NCBI RefSeq assembly: GCF_009909615.1
Contig: NZ_WWNE01000003.1
Coordinates: forward strand, 579,074 to 643,073
DNA: 64,000 bases
Source of the DNA: Acidiluteibacter ferrifornacis
Lineage (GTDB): Bacteria > Bacteroidota > Bacteroidia > Flavobacteriales_E > Vicingaceae
Direction: 5' to 3'
Part shown: in pieces, positions 25,644 through 35,500 of the stretch
How positions within the stretch are numbered: position 1 is the stretch's first letter
Layout of the letters: each line of letters opens with the position of its first letter
Translations under genes and position numbers: made by a program
The notes under the pieces: generated by a model
Told to the model about the DNA's origin: nothing
The model's database searches: none
Seen by the model: only the letters and a program-made list of their open reading frames with translations

Positions 25644-26951
25644 CTACTTTTCGCTAATTAAATCGTCCTTGTCTTCAGAATTTTGTTCTACAATCGGCAT
25701 AGTTTCGACCTCGTTCATGGATTTAGGACCATATATAAACGACATGTCTTCTACTGGTTCTACCTTTTTACCACTTGCTACTAAGGATACAGCCATAATA
25801 ATACAACTGATAATAATGGTATACAAGAGAATTCCGGAGTCAAAGTTCTCTACTTGATATTCATCAGGAATAGCAAAGAACAAAAGAATAGTGATCAATC
25901 CTCGTGGCGCAAGAAACAATTGGGGTAGGATATCCTTCTGTACAAATACTTTCAAAACAATAAAACGAATGATATACAATCCAAGTAAAATCAATCCGCT
26001 AATGATGGCCACTTTTACATTGAATAACGACTGCAACGTAATAGTGATTCCAAAAAGTACAAAGAAAAATGTGCGCACTACAAATGCACTTTCTATCGTA
26101 ACTAAATGAAACTCATGAGACACTTTCTTTAATGAACTTTTATTGATCCACTTCTTCATGAATCCTCGGAAGAAGATTTTATAATTATTAAGTACTAAAC
26201 CAAATACAAGTATGATAATTAATGAAGAAAGGTGGAATAATTTACCAACGGAGTACAACATTAACAACACAGCGATAAGTAAAAATAGTTTTACTTGTGA
26301 GTTGAGTTTTTGGAATATGAGCACAAGTAAGTAGCTAATAACTAAGGATAAACCTACGGTAATAGCAATGTTACTAATGACATCAAAAACGATTAGTTGA
26401 GTGCTTTCTGTTTCGGCATTTCCTGTTAGGAAGTAAAATAACATAATCCCTAGGATATCAGAAAAAGTGCCTTCATAAACCATAAATTCCTTTTTTTCAG
26501 AGCTTAGTCCACCTACACTCGGAATAATTATGGCGCTACTCATCACTGATAATGGAACAGCATAAAGGATGCAAGTGAAGACATCTTTGATTAAAAAAAA
26601 GTTGATAATATAAGCCAAAACAAAAGTAGAACCGAGCAAAGAAATCAAGGCCACAGAAAAGGATTTCCAGATGGTAGGCCACTTTTCCTTTGTTAATTCT
26701 AGATCTAATGCAGCTTCTAACACAATCATAATTAAACCTACAATCCCTAACAACTCTAATATGTTAAAAAGTTGTCCTTCAGGAACTTTTAAGTCTATAA
26801 CATTCATTCCTTGTTTGGTCAGAATACCTAAAACAATCAGCAATAACACACTGGGAATGTTGGTTTTCTGTGAAATAATATTAAAAAAGTAGGACAGAAT
26901 AATGACTAAGCTAATTCCTATGATGGCAGTATATGGTCCGATTATTTGCAT
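25644..26951 (-). CDS. Cation:proton antiporter (CPA1/NhaP-like)
   Basis: A 435-residue integral membrane protein with about 12 hydrophobic helices, starting with IGPYTAIIGISLVIILSYFF and ending at about residue 395, then a ~35-residue hydrophilic Asp/Glu-rich tail. Motifs fit the sodium/hydrogen exchanger fold: LLGIVGLIMIVLEAALDLEL (helix with an acidic residue), SSAIIIPSVGG and FAPRG-like LAPRGLITILLFFAIP. It probably exchanges Na+ or K+ for protons. It starts 10 bp after the stop of the unknown secreted protein gene, so the two are probably co-transcribed. Confidence 0.88.
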   Translation of the reverse strand: MQIIGPYTAIIGISLVIILSYFFNIISQKTNIPSVLLLIVLGILTKQGMNVIDLKVPEGQLFNILELLGIVGLIMIVLEAALDLELTKEKWPTIWKSFSVALISLLGSTFVLAYIINFFLIKDVFTCILYAVPLSVMSSAIIIPSVGGLSSEKKEFMVYEGTFSDILGIMLFYFLTGNAETESTQLIVFDVISNIAITVGLSLVISYLLVLIFQKLNSQVKLFLLIAVLLMLYSVGKLFHLSSLIIILVFGLVLNNYKIFFRGFMKKWINKSSLKKVSHEFHLVTIESAFVVRTFFFVLFGITITLQSLFNVKVAIISGLILLGLYIIRFIVLKVFVQKDILPQLFLAPRGLITILLFFAIPDEYQVENFDSGILLYTIIISCIIMAVSLVASGKKVEPVEDMSFIYGPKSMNEVETMPIVEQNSEDKDDLISEK

Positions 26952-26961
26952 GGTTATGGAG

Positions 26962-27774
26962 TTAATTCTTGGTTGAGGTAATATCCATATTTACCGCATT
27001 GAAGATTTGTTCTGCTAAAATAGGGAAATATGTGGAAGTAATGGACTCCAAATTATTGTCAGAGGCCGGAAATGGAGTGGTAGCTAAGCCTTTTGAAACT
27101 ACTGTACCTCTTCTGGAATACAAAGTATAATGTACTTTGGCTATTCGGTCATAGGTATTGCCTTCCATTTGAGTGAAGTCGCCATATACGTTTCTAAATT
27201 CAAGCTGGTTAATAAGTAAATACAATGAGGCATTGTATCTATTATTCAAACTATCGACTACTTTTTGGTCAGAAATAATGGCATTCATAAATTTATTCTT
27301 TTCATCACGCTCAGTTACGATTTGTCCACCGTAAGCCGATTCGTCCTCTTCCTTTTTGAAGGTCTTCGACAGCTTCGTCTGAATGCCTTTTAATTTTTCT
27401 TCTGCTTTAGGAGTGCTTTCTTCGGGTAATACTTCGTATTCAAGCTTTCGAGATCTATAAACATAGGTTAAGTCTTGTTCTACATCGTCCTCCATGAAAT
27501 AGAAAGAAAGCACTTGAAATTGTTCGTTGAACGTTTGATATAAGTATAAATCTAGCGCTTTGGCAAATTCACTTTTCACTGCTTTGCCGTCTAAGTTATT
27601 CTCTAAACCAACTTGCCGATCGATTTCAGAAATGTACATAAAGGGTTCAAAAGGGACTATTAACACAGCCGCTTTATCTGCGGATTTTCCACCACTATAC
27701 TGCATTGTTCCACTTTGAGAAAAGGAATAAAGTGAAAAGAAGGAAATCGAAAATAATAAACTCAGTTTTCTCAT
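26962..27774 (-). CDS. Secreted protein of unknown function
   Basis: A 270-residue protein with a Sec signal (MRKLSLLFSISFFSLYSFSQ). The mature part has no family I recognise: KAAVLIVPFEPFMYISEIDRQV near the N-terminus, a charged middle (EDESAYGGQIVTERDEKN), and NRYNASLYLLINQLEFRNVYGDF then TVVSKGLATTPFPAS. The pattern (parse a value, report a string-like state, call at the envelope) is reminiscent of lipoproteins that handle stress but I will not assign a role. Alternative ATG starts exist 18 and 36 bp upstream; the signal peptide argues for 27774. It lies between rseP and the antiporter. Confidence 0.7.
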   Translation of the reverse strand: MRKLSLLFSISFFSLYSFSQSGTMQYSGGKSADKAAVLIVPFEPFMYISEIDRQVGLENNLDGKAVKSEFAKALDLYLYQTFNEQFQVLSFYFMEDDVEQDLTYVYRSRKLEYEVLPEESTPKAEEKLKGIQTKLSKTFKKEEDESAYGGQIVTERDEKNKFMNAIISDQKVVDSLNNRYNASLYLLINQLEFRNVYGDFTQMEGNTYDRIAKVHYTLYSRRGTVVSKGLATTPFPASDNNLESITSTYFPILAEQIFNAVNMDITSTKN

Positions 27775-27871
27775 AAAGGGAATTTTATTCATTGCAAAAA
27801 TAGCACACAATAAAACGCTAGCCTTATTCCAAAGGAGATGTTAAAAACAACGTGATGTTAACAAGCTACTT

Positions 27872-29191
27872 TTACTGAAATAGCCTGATGATGTCGTTTC
27901 CATTGGCCAATAGCATCAATGCTAATAAGATTACAAATCCCACAACTTGAGCATTTTCTAGGAATTTATCTGAAGGTTTTTTACCGCTAATGATTTCCAC
28001 TAATAAAAACAAAACATGTCCTCCATCCAACGCAGGAATAGGAAGTATATTCATAATGGCTAATATAATCGATAAAAAGGCGGTAAAGCTCCAGAAACGC
28101 TGCCAGTCCCATTCAGGAGAAAAGGCTTTTCCAATACTAATAAATCCTCCTAACGACTTGTAAGCTTCAGTTTCTGGTTCAAATACTAGCTTCATTTGCT
28201 TGATATAGTTATCAAAGGAGTCATAGGCTTTATTGATTCCTGCTGGTACCGATTCGATTAGAGTATATTTTTCGGTAGAGAATGTAATTTGTTCGTCAAT
28301 TGGGGTGATTGCAAATCCTAAAGTACCATTTTTACTCACTCTAGCCGATAGGTTTTGCGTTGCACCCTCTCTTATTAGTTCTAGCTCAACCTGACTAGAA
28401 GGGTGTGCCTTTAAATATTTCACTACATCTTGAAAATATGGAGTAGCAGTATTATTTATTGCTGTAATGCGATCACCTACTTTTAAGCCTGCAGAATCTG
28501 CCGGAGAATTGGGTACAATTTCATTGACTTCAGCAATCACAGCTGGTTCAATAAAACTTTTTTGGTTTTTAATCAATTTAGAAATGGTGCCTTCTGGTAA
28601 AGTGATTTCTTCTTTTCTACCTTCTCTTTCAATGGAAACTTTTTTGGCATTATTGATCAGTATATTCATTTGAATATCGCTGAATTTGGTTACTTTTTCT
28701 CCATCAACGGCCAATATTTTATCGCCACTTTTTATCCCCATTTCTATGGCTGTAGTATCGGCATAAACACCATAAGTTAGTCCATCAGTTGGGATGTATT
28801 CGTTACCCCAAGTAAATAAAATCCCGGTATAAATTACAATTCCAAGAATAACGTTTACAATTACACCACCTAGCATTATGATTAATCGTTGCCATGCTGG
28901 TTTAGAGCGGAATTCCCATGGTTTGGGATCTTCCTTCATTTGCTCTTTGTCCATCGACTCATCGATCATTCCGGAAATTTTTACATATCCTCCCAGAGGT
29001 AACCAGCCTACTCCATATTCAGTTTCTCCTTTTTTGAATTTGAAAAGAGAAAACCATGGATCGAAAAATAAATAAAATTTCTCAACTCTAGTTTTAAATA
29101 GTTTGGCAGGTATAAAGTGTCCTAATTCGTGAAGAATTACAAGAATCGATAAACTAAGAATAAGCTGTGCAGCTTGAATAAGTACTTCCAT
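27872..29191 (-). CDS. rseP: Site-2 metalloprotease RseP
   Basis: RseP, the intramembrane zinc protease that in proteobacteria cleaves anti-sigma factors and signal-peptide remnants. At 439 residues it has the usual length. The zinc motif HELGH is at residues 21-25 in the first helix. PDZ-type regions occupy the middle (NSPADSAGLKVGDRITAINN). The second active-site motif is NILPIPALDGGHV near residue 388, before the last helices. It sits just downstream of dxr, the order seen in many bacteria. The sequence does not show which anti-sigma factor it targets here. Confidence 0.95.
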   Translation of the reverse strand: MEVLIQAAQLILSLSILVILHELGHFIPAKLFKTRVEKFYLFFDPWFSLFKFKKGETEYGVGWLPLGGYVKISGMIDESMDKEQMKEDPKPWEFRSKPAWQRLIIMLGGVIVNVILGIVIYTGILFTWGNEYIPTDGLTYGVYADTTAIEMGIKSGDKILAVDGEKVTKFSDIQMNILINNAKKVSIEREGRKEEITLPEGTISKLIKNQKSFIEPAVIAEVNEIVPNSPADSAGLKVGDRITAINNTATPYFQDVVKYLKAHPSSQVELELIREGATQNLSARVSKNGTLGFAITPIDEQITFSTEKYTLIESVPAGINKAYDSFDNYIKQMKLVFEPETEAYKSLGGFISIGKAFSPEWDWQRFWSFTAFLSIILAIMNILPIPALDGGHVLFLLVEIISGKKPSDKFLENAQVVGFVILLALMLLANGNDIIRLFQ

Positions 29192-29285
29192 TTTTAATAT
29201 AAATCAACCGCGAAATTAAGCATAATCAACACTTTTCTACCAACCTAGGTTCAAATCAGTGTTAAATTTGATTAAACAGTTAGTT

Positions 29286-30461
29286 TCAACCTACAAAGTT
29301 AGCTGCTAATCTTCGACTTTCTTCGTCGCTATTCATGTAGTCTTCTAAGGTGGGTTTTTCAATAAAAGTAGCTGACTCTAAGCATTTTGAATTTATTTCA
29401 GCAATCTCTAAAAATCCAATTTTCTCTTCTAAAAAGGCACGGTTAGTGATTTCATTGGCTGCGTTAATAATACAAGCGGCATTTCCTCCACGCTTCATTG
29501 CCTCATAGGCTAAATTCAGATTTAAAAAAGTTTCAGTGTCCGCTTTTTCAAAAGTCAATTGAGGATAATCTAGAAAGTTAAAACGAGGAAAGTCTGCAGG
29601 GATTCTTTCTGGATAAGCTAAAGCATATTGAATGGGTAATTTCATATCTGGTAATCCCATTTGTGCTTTCATACTTCCATCAGTAAACTGAACAATACTG
29701 TGTATAATGGATTGTGGATGAACGATTACGTCGATCTGTTCGGGTGCTAATTGAAATAGCCACTTAGCTTCAATTACTTCTAATCCTTTATTCATTAAAG
29801 TGGCAGAATCGATGGTTATTTTGGCTCCCATCTCCCAATTGGGGTGTTTCAAAGCTTGTGCACGAGTGACGGATGCTAACTTTTCAGCATTCCATCCTCT
29901 AAATGGTCCACCAGAGGCAGTGAGGTAAATTTTTTCGATTGGATTATGGAATTCACCAGTCAAGCATTGAAAAATAGCAGAGTGTTCTGAATCAACAGGC
30001 AATAAGGGAACACGGTTTTTTGCTGCCAATTGTGTGACAATATCACCGGCTACTACCAATGTTTCTTTATTAGCTAAAGCAATTGCTTTTTTCGCTTCAA
30101 TGGCTTTTAGAGTGGGCTTCAATCCAGCATAACCAACTAAAGCGGTCAAAACGATATCTATTTCATTCATTTCCACTACTTGCTCCAGTGCCGCCGAACC
30201 TGCATAGGTTTTGATGTCATGGTTCCATAAAGCATCAGCAACCATTTTATACTTACTTTCATCGCAAATAACCACAGCATTAGGCTTAAACTCTATCGCT
30301 TGTTGGATTAATAATTCTGCATTGGTATTGCTTGTGAGTACTTCTACTACAAATTTGTCTGCATGACTTTTTATAACTTCCAATGCCTGAGTTCCAATGG
30401 AGCCGGTAGATCCTAATATGGCGATGTGTTTTTTCTTTATTTCCTCCTCTTGATTTACCAT
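29286..30461 (-). CDS. dxr: 1-deoxy-D-xylulose-5-phosphate reductoisomerase
   Basis: Dxr/IspC (391 codons) makes 2-C-methyl-D-erythritol 4-phosphate, the second step of the MEP isoprenoid pathway. Visible are the NADPH-binding loop AILGSTGSIGTQALEV near the N-terminus, the metal and substrate region LLPVDSEHSAIFQCL, LTASGGPFRG, and HPNWEMGAKITIDSATLMNKGLE. I start at the ATG at 30461 (MVNQEEEIKKK); the longer reading frame upstream has no family similarity. rseP follows 94 bp downstream on the same strand. Confidence 0.96.
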   Translation of the reverse strand: MVNQEEEIKKKHIAILGSTGSIGTQALEVIKSHADKFVVEVLTSNTNAELLIQQAIEFKPNAVVICDESKYKMVADALWNHDIKTYAGSAALEQVVEMNEIDIVLTALVGYAGLKPTLKAIEAKKAIALANKETLVVAGDIVTQLAAKNRVPLLPVDSEHSAIFQCLTGEFHNPIEKIYLTASGGPFRGWNAEKLASVTRAQALKHPNWEMGAKITIDSATLMNKGLEVIEAKWLFQLAPEQIDVIVHPQSIIHSIVQFTDGSMKAQMGLPDMKLPIQYALAYPERIPADFPRFNFLDYPQLTFEKADTETFLNLNLAYEAMKRGGNAACIINAANEITNRAFLEEKIGFLEIAEINSKCLESATFIEKPTLEDYMNSDEESRRLAANFVG

Positions 30462-30597
30462 AGTTTGCAAATTTGATAAAAATGATTCAACTATTTTCTT
30501 TTGAATTTTTATTTCAACTTCAATCCGTTTTAAAAAATGGAAATGATGAATCAATCCAAAAGATGATAGATTTCCGTATTTGTGATAAAAAGTTGAT

Positions 30598-30741
30598 ATG
30601 AAAGCATCAGAACAGAATATCAGAGTGGTAAGTTGTCTTTTAATTTTAGCACTGCTTTGTATGTTAATATTAGGCTTATTGCCTCCCGGTAAGGGTATTG
30701 GGAATAAAATGAGCAGTATTATCGAGTTGCAAATGGATTAA
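30598..30741 (+). CDS. Possible 47-residue small membrane protein
   Basis: An ATG-initiated 47-codon frame with a single strongly hydrophobic segment (CLLILALLCMLILGLL) flanked by a charged N-terminus (KASEQNIRVV) and a short polar C-terminus. Codon use looks like that of the neighbours. It lies 50 bp upstream of the M49-like peptidase gene, on the same strand and divergent from dxr. I know no homologue. It could be a chance frame in the intergenic gap. Confidence 0.4.
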   Translation: MKASEQNIRVVSCLLILALLCMLILGLLPPGKGIGNKMSSIIELQMD

Positions 30742-30791
30742 ATTATAATAGCTAAATTTACACTCTTAACCAGTTAGTTACAGAATTAACC

Positions 30792-32459
30792 ATGAAGAAG
30801 ATTCCATTTTACTTAGCAATTGCCTCTGTGGTTGCTATTCAAGCATCATGCGGAGCGCCTAAAACTCCTCAAAATGAAGAACCAAAAGAGATCAAAAATG
30901 ACACCCTTTCTAAAGTGGTAAAGGCGCGTCCCGAGATTTATGCAAAAGTTGCTTTAACAACTGATATAAATCAGTTGACAGAAAACGAGAAACAAGTGAT
31001 TCCTTTATTGATTGAAGCAGCTAGATTAATGGATGAAATTTTCTGGAAAGAATCTATTCCTGAAAATATTAATGTTGATTTGTCAACCTTGACCCCTGAC
31101 CAAAAATTATTTTATCAATTGAACTATGGTCCATGGGATCGATTGGATAACTTCAAATCCTTCGTAGAAGGAGTTGGTGAAAAACCATTAGGTGCTAATT
31201 TTTATCCAGCGGATATTACTAAGGCGGAGTTTGAGGCAATGAGCGCTCCAGACAAAGCAAGTTTATATACAATTGTGAGAAGAGATTCCTCGAATAATTT
31301 GATAACTATACCTTATCATCAATTTTTTAAAGAACAAGTCATGGCTGCTGATGTATTGGAAAAAGCGGCTAAGTTGACAGAAGACAAAGAATTAAAAAAG
31401 TACTTGACTTTAAGAGCTGAGGCATTAAGAACCGATAAATATGATCCTTCTGATATCGCTTGGTTGAATATGCAAAACAATACTTTGGATTTAATTATTG
31501 GACCAATTGAAAACTATGAAGATAGATTATATGGCTATAAAGCAACACACGAAGCTTATGTGTTGGTGAAAGACAAAGTGTGGAGTGAAAAGTTAAAGAA
31601 GTATGTGACTTATTTGCAAGAGTTACAGGAAAACCTTCCAGTGGATGCCACGTACAAATCGGAAAAGCCAGGAACTGATGCGCAACTGAATGCTTATGAT
31701 GTGGTTTATTATGCTGGGGATTGCAATGGTGGTAGTAAAACTATTGCTGTTAATTTACCAAACGACGAAGCAATTCAAAAAAGTGTAGGAACTAGACGTT
31801 CACAATTGAAAAATGCGATGCGTGCAAAATTTGATCAAATTCTAATTCCTATTTCTGAAGTGTTGATACATGAATCTCAGAGGAAGAACATCACGTTTGA
31901 CGCTTTTTTTGCAAATACTATGTTTCATGAAGTGGCTCACGGTTTAGGCGTAAAAAATACAATCGATGGAAAACAAACGGTCCGTGAGGCCTTAAAAGAA
32001 AAATATTCGGCTTTAGAAGAAGGGAAGGCTGATATTCTAGGTTTATACATGATTCATCAATTGCATGGCAAGCAGGTATATACAGATGGGGAGTTGATGG
32101 ACAATTATGTAACGTTCATGGCAAGTATTTTCAGGTCAGTTCGATTTGGGGCTGCTTCTGCTCATGGGCAGGCCAATATGGTTCGATTCAACTTCTTTAA
32201 GGAAAAGGGTGCTTTTGTATTTAATGAGGATAAAACTTATTCAGTAGACTTTGACAAAATGACTGATGCAATGAATGAATTGTCTGCCATTATATTGAAA
32301 TTACAAGGTGACGGAGATTACGATGGAGTGGTGAAGTTGTTGGAAACAAAAGGTGGAATTGATGATCAACTGAAGACTGACCTACAAAAATTGAATGATG
32401 CAGGAATACCTGTAGACATCTATTTTGAACAAGGAGTTGAAGCTTTGGGCTTAAATTAA
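30792..32459 (+). CDS. M49-like (dipeptidyl-peptidase III-related) zinc metallopeptidase, lipoprotein
   Basis: A 555-residue predicted lipoprotein (lipobox near QASC, residues 17-20) related to M49 peptidases. The zinc motif is FHEVAHGLG (His379-Glu380-x-x-His383), a compact HExxH form instead of the HExxGH of classical DPP III. The third-ligand motif EEGKAD at 409-414 matches the EE(C)xAD/E signature. The N-terminal region (LNYGPWDRLDNFKSF) also fits the family. It probably trims peptides in the periplasm or at the surface, but whether it has dipeptidyl-peptidase activity is uncertain. Confidence 0.85.
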   Translation: MKKIPFYLAIASVVAIQASCGAPKTPQNEEPKEIKNDTLSKVVKARPEIYAKVALTTDINQLTENEKQVIPLLIEAARLMDEIFWKESIPENINVDLSTLTPDQKLFYQLNYGPWDRLDNFKSFVEGVGEKPLGANFYPADITKAEFEAMSAPDKASLYTIVRRDSSNNLITIPYHQFFKEQVMAADVLEKAAKLTEDKELKKYLTLRAEALRTDKYDPSDIAWLNMQNNTLDLIIGPIENYEDRLYGYKATHEAYVLVKDKVWSEKLKKYVTYLQELQENLPVDATYKSEKPGTDAQLNAYDVVYYAGDCNGGSKTIAVNLPNDEAIQKSVGTRRSQLKNAMRAKFDQILIPISEVLIHESQRKNITFDAFFANTMFHEVAHGLGVKNTIDGKQTVREALKEKYSALEEGKADILGLYMIHQLHGKQVYTDGELMDNYVTFMASIFRSVRFGAASAHGQANMVRFNFFKEKGAFVFNEDKTYSVDFDKMTDAMNELSAIILKLQGDGDYDGVVKLLETKGGIDDQLKTDLQKLNDAGIPVDIYFEQGVEALGLN

Positions 32460-32508
32460 TTAACGCCAATCATAATATAGAGTTAATATACAATCTAAAG
32501 AGGGATAA

Positions 32509-32516
32509 TACTTTTG
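32509..32516 (+). promoter_or_regulatory. Probable promoter (-7 element) of the adhesin gene
   Basis: TACTTTTG followed by C matches TAnnTTTG and lies 43 bp upstream of the adhesin ATG, inside the 100-bp gap after the M49-like gene. This suggests the adhesin is transcribed on its own. Confidence 0.55.
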
Positions 32517-32559
32517 CCCCTCCATATAAAACAGAAATTACGAATTAAATTAAATAATT

Positions 32560-35500
32560 ATGAAGAAAATTCTACTCTCAGCTTTGGTCATTGCTGGTAC
32601 GTTATTTAGCAGCCAGTTAAAAGCACAGTGCACCGACCTCTTCTTTTCAGAATACTTGGAAGGAAGTAGTAATAACAAAGCGATTGAAATTTACAATCCG
32701 ACATCAGCCTCAATTAATTTAGGAGATTATGTTCTTTACAGGCATAATAACGGTTCAAGTTCTCCTTCTGATAGCCTTCACCCTCAAGGTGTAGTTTCCT
32801 CAAAGGGTGTTTTTGTGATTGCAAATCCTTCTGCTATAGCAAGTATTTTGGCTGTTATGGATACAACACATACATTAACTTTTTACAATGGTGATGATGC
32901 TATCTGGCTTAAGAAAAAATCAACTGGTGATACTTTAGATATAATTGGAATTATAGGAAATGATCCTGGTGCAAATTGGACTGTAGGAACTGGCGCTACT
33001 TCAGAAAATACATTAGTGAGGAAATTTTCTATTGATAATGGTCAAAAGAATTGGGCAACATCTACTTCTGAATGGTTAGTGTTTCCGCAAAATATGGCTG
33101 ATTCATTAGGAGCTCATACATCTACTTGTGCTGCTGCTGCAGCGCCTCTTTCAGCTTCAGCTGTTGGAACGAACGTTTCTTGTAATGGTGCAAATGATGG
33201 AGCAATTGACTTAACTGCAACTGGAGGAACAGCTCCATATACATACGCATGGAGTAATGCTGCAACAACTGAAGATCTTTCAGGTTTAGCAGCAGGAACT
33301 TATAATGTAACAGTTACTGATGCTGCTTCAGCTACGACTACTGCTTCAGCAACTTTAACACAGCCTTCTGCTATCATGCCTACAATAACTGTTTTAAATT
33401 CTATTTCATGTAATGGAAATACAGATGGAATTTTAGTAGCAGGCGCAACTGGAGGTTCGGGTGGTTATTCCTACGCTTGGAGTAATGCAGTTTCTGGAAC
33501 TACCAACTTAAATATTGGGGCAGGAAGATATACAGTTACAGTTACAGATAATTCGTCTTGTTCAGATACTGTTTCCTATTTGTTATCAGACCCTGCAGCA
33601 ATTGGAATAGCAGGAAATATTAATAACGTTACTACAAATGGCGGTTCTGATGGATCAATTACATTGACTATAACAAATGGAAATGCTCCTTTTACCTATT
33701 CTTGGAGTAACTCAGCAACAACTAAAGATATTTCAGGTTTAGCTGCAGGCACCTATACAGTTCAGGTTACAGATAATGGAAACTGTATTAATTCTGAGTC
33801 TTTCACTGTGACTCAGCCTTCATCAATTACTATTACTAAAACATCTCAAACAGATGTGCTTTGTAATGCTGATGCTACAGGTGCAATAGATTTAACCATA
33901 TCTGGAGGAACTACTCCTTATACTTATGTTTGGAGTAATGCTGCTACAACAGAGGATCTTTCAGGAATCACAGCGGGAAACTATAACATTACAGTTACAG
34001 ATGCCAGTAGCACTACCGCTGTTTCAAGTTATACCATTACTGAGCCAACTGCAATTGTTGCCTCAGGAATAATAACCAATGTTTCTTCAAACGGTGGAAG
34101 TAATGGAGCTGTAGACGTTTCAGTTTCTGGAGGAGTAACTCCATATGCTTATTCTTGGAGTAATGGTGCGACAACCGAGGATGTGATGGGATTAATTTCA
34201 GGTTCATACTCCCAAACAGTTACCGATGCAAATGGTTGTACTTCTGTTTCTCCATATATCGTAACTCAACCAGCAGCATTAGTAGCGTCTATTACATCTC
34301 AGACAAATGTTTCATGTAATGGAGGGGCAAATGGTGCTATTGATTTAAGTGTTTCTGGTGGAGTATCACCATATACATATACATGGAATAATTCAGCAAC
34401 AACTGAAGATCTTTCAGGTTTAGCTGCAGGGACTTATAATGTTATCGTATCTGATGCAAATAACACAACAAGTACAGCTAGCACAACGATTACTGAGCCA
34501 ACAGCAATTGCTATTGTAGATGCAATCACGAATGTTTCGGCAAATGGTTTATCTGATGGAGCTATAGATATTACTGTAAGTGGAGGAACTTCTCCATATG
34601 TATTTGTGTGGAGCAATACATCTACAACGGAAGATTTATCAGGGTTAGCCGCAGGCTCTTATTCTGTGACAATTACTGATGCAAATACTTGCTCAGCAAC
34701 TGCAAATTATACAGTAACTCAACCCGCTGGATCTTTGGCCAATATGATAATTACTGAAATTTATTACAATGGTCCTGAATCAGGCACAGACTCTACTGAG
34801 TTTATTGAGCTTCAAAATATTGGTAATACTTCGGTGAGCTTAAATGGTTATAGTTTTACATCAGGAATTACGCATACTTTTTCAGGAGGTACAGTTGCTC
34901 CAGGTGCTTATTTTGTAATTGCATTTGATTCCTCTGGATTTAGAAATACATTTGGAATGAATGCTGATGCTATTTGGGCGTCTGGTGGTTTATCAAATGG
35001 AGGAGAATTAATAGTATTAAAAGATGATTTTGGTAGAACAGTTGATTCTGTAGACTATGATGATAGCACTCCTTGGCCTTCGGGTTCTGCTGCAGGGAAT
35101 CCTGATGGAGGCGGTGCTTCCATTATATTGTGTGATTCACTTGCCGATAATAGTATTGGATCTAACTGGAGCGCAGCAATTTCTCCAGTATCTGGTGTGA
35201 TTGTAAATGGACTTCAAGTATTTGCTAATCCTGGTATGAAAGGCCTTTGTGCTGCACCAATGTCTATAGCAGTAGCTTTAGATTCAAATGTGACTTGTAA
35301 TGCCGGTATGAATGGTGGAGCTACTGTTAATGTAACAGGAGGCTTAGCACCATTTACATATGCATGGTCTAATTCTGCAACAACTGCATCAATTACAGGT
35401 GTAGCTGCAGGTAAATATTATGTAACGGTTACAGATGCATTAAGTACTAGCTTAAATGACAGTGTGACAATCACAGAGCCTACTGCAATCGTAGTAACAG

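Noticed and set aside
25582..25857. Plus-strand frame overlapping the antiporter C-terminus
   Set aside because: Antisense to the antiporter gene; the non-overlapping part is in the palindromic patch and shows no coding character.
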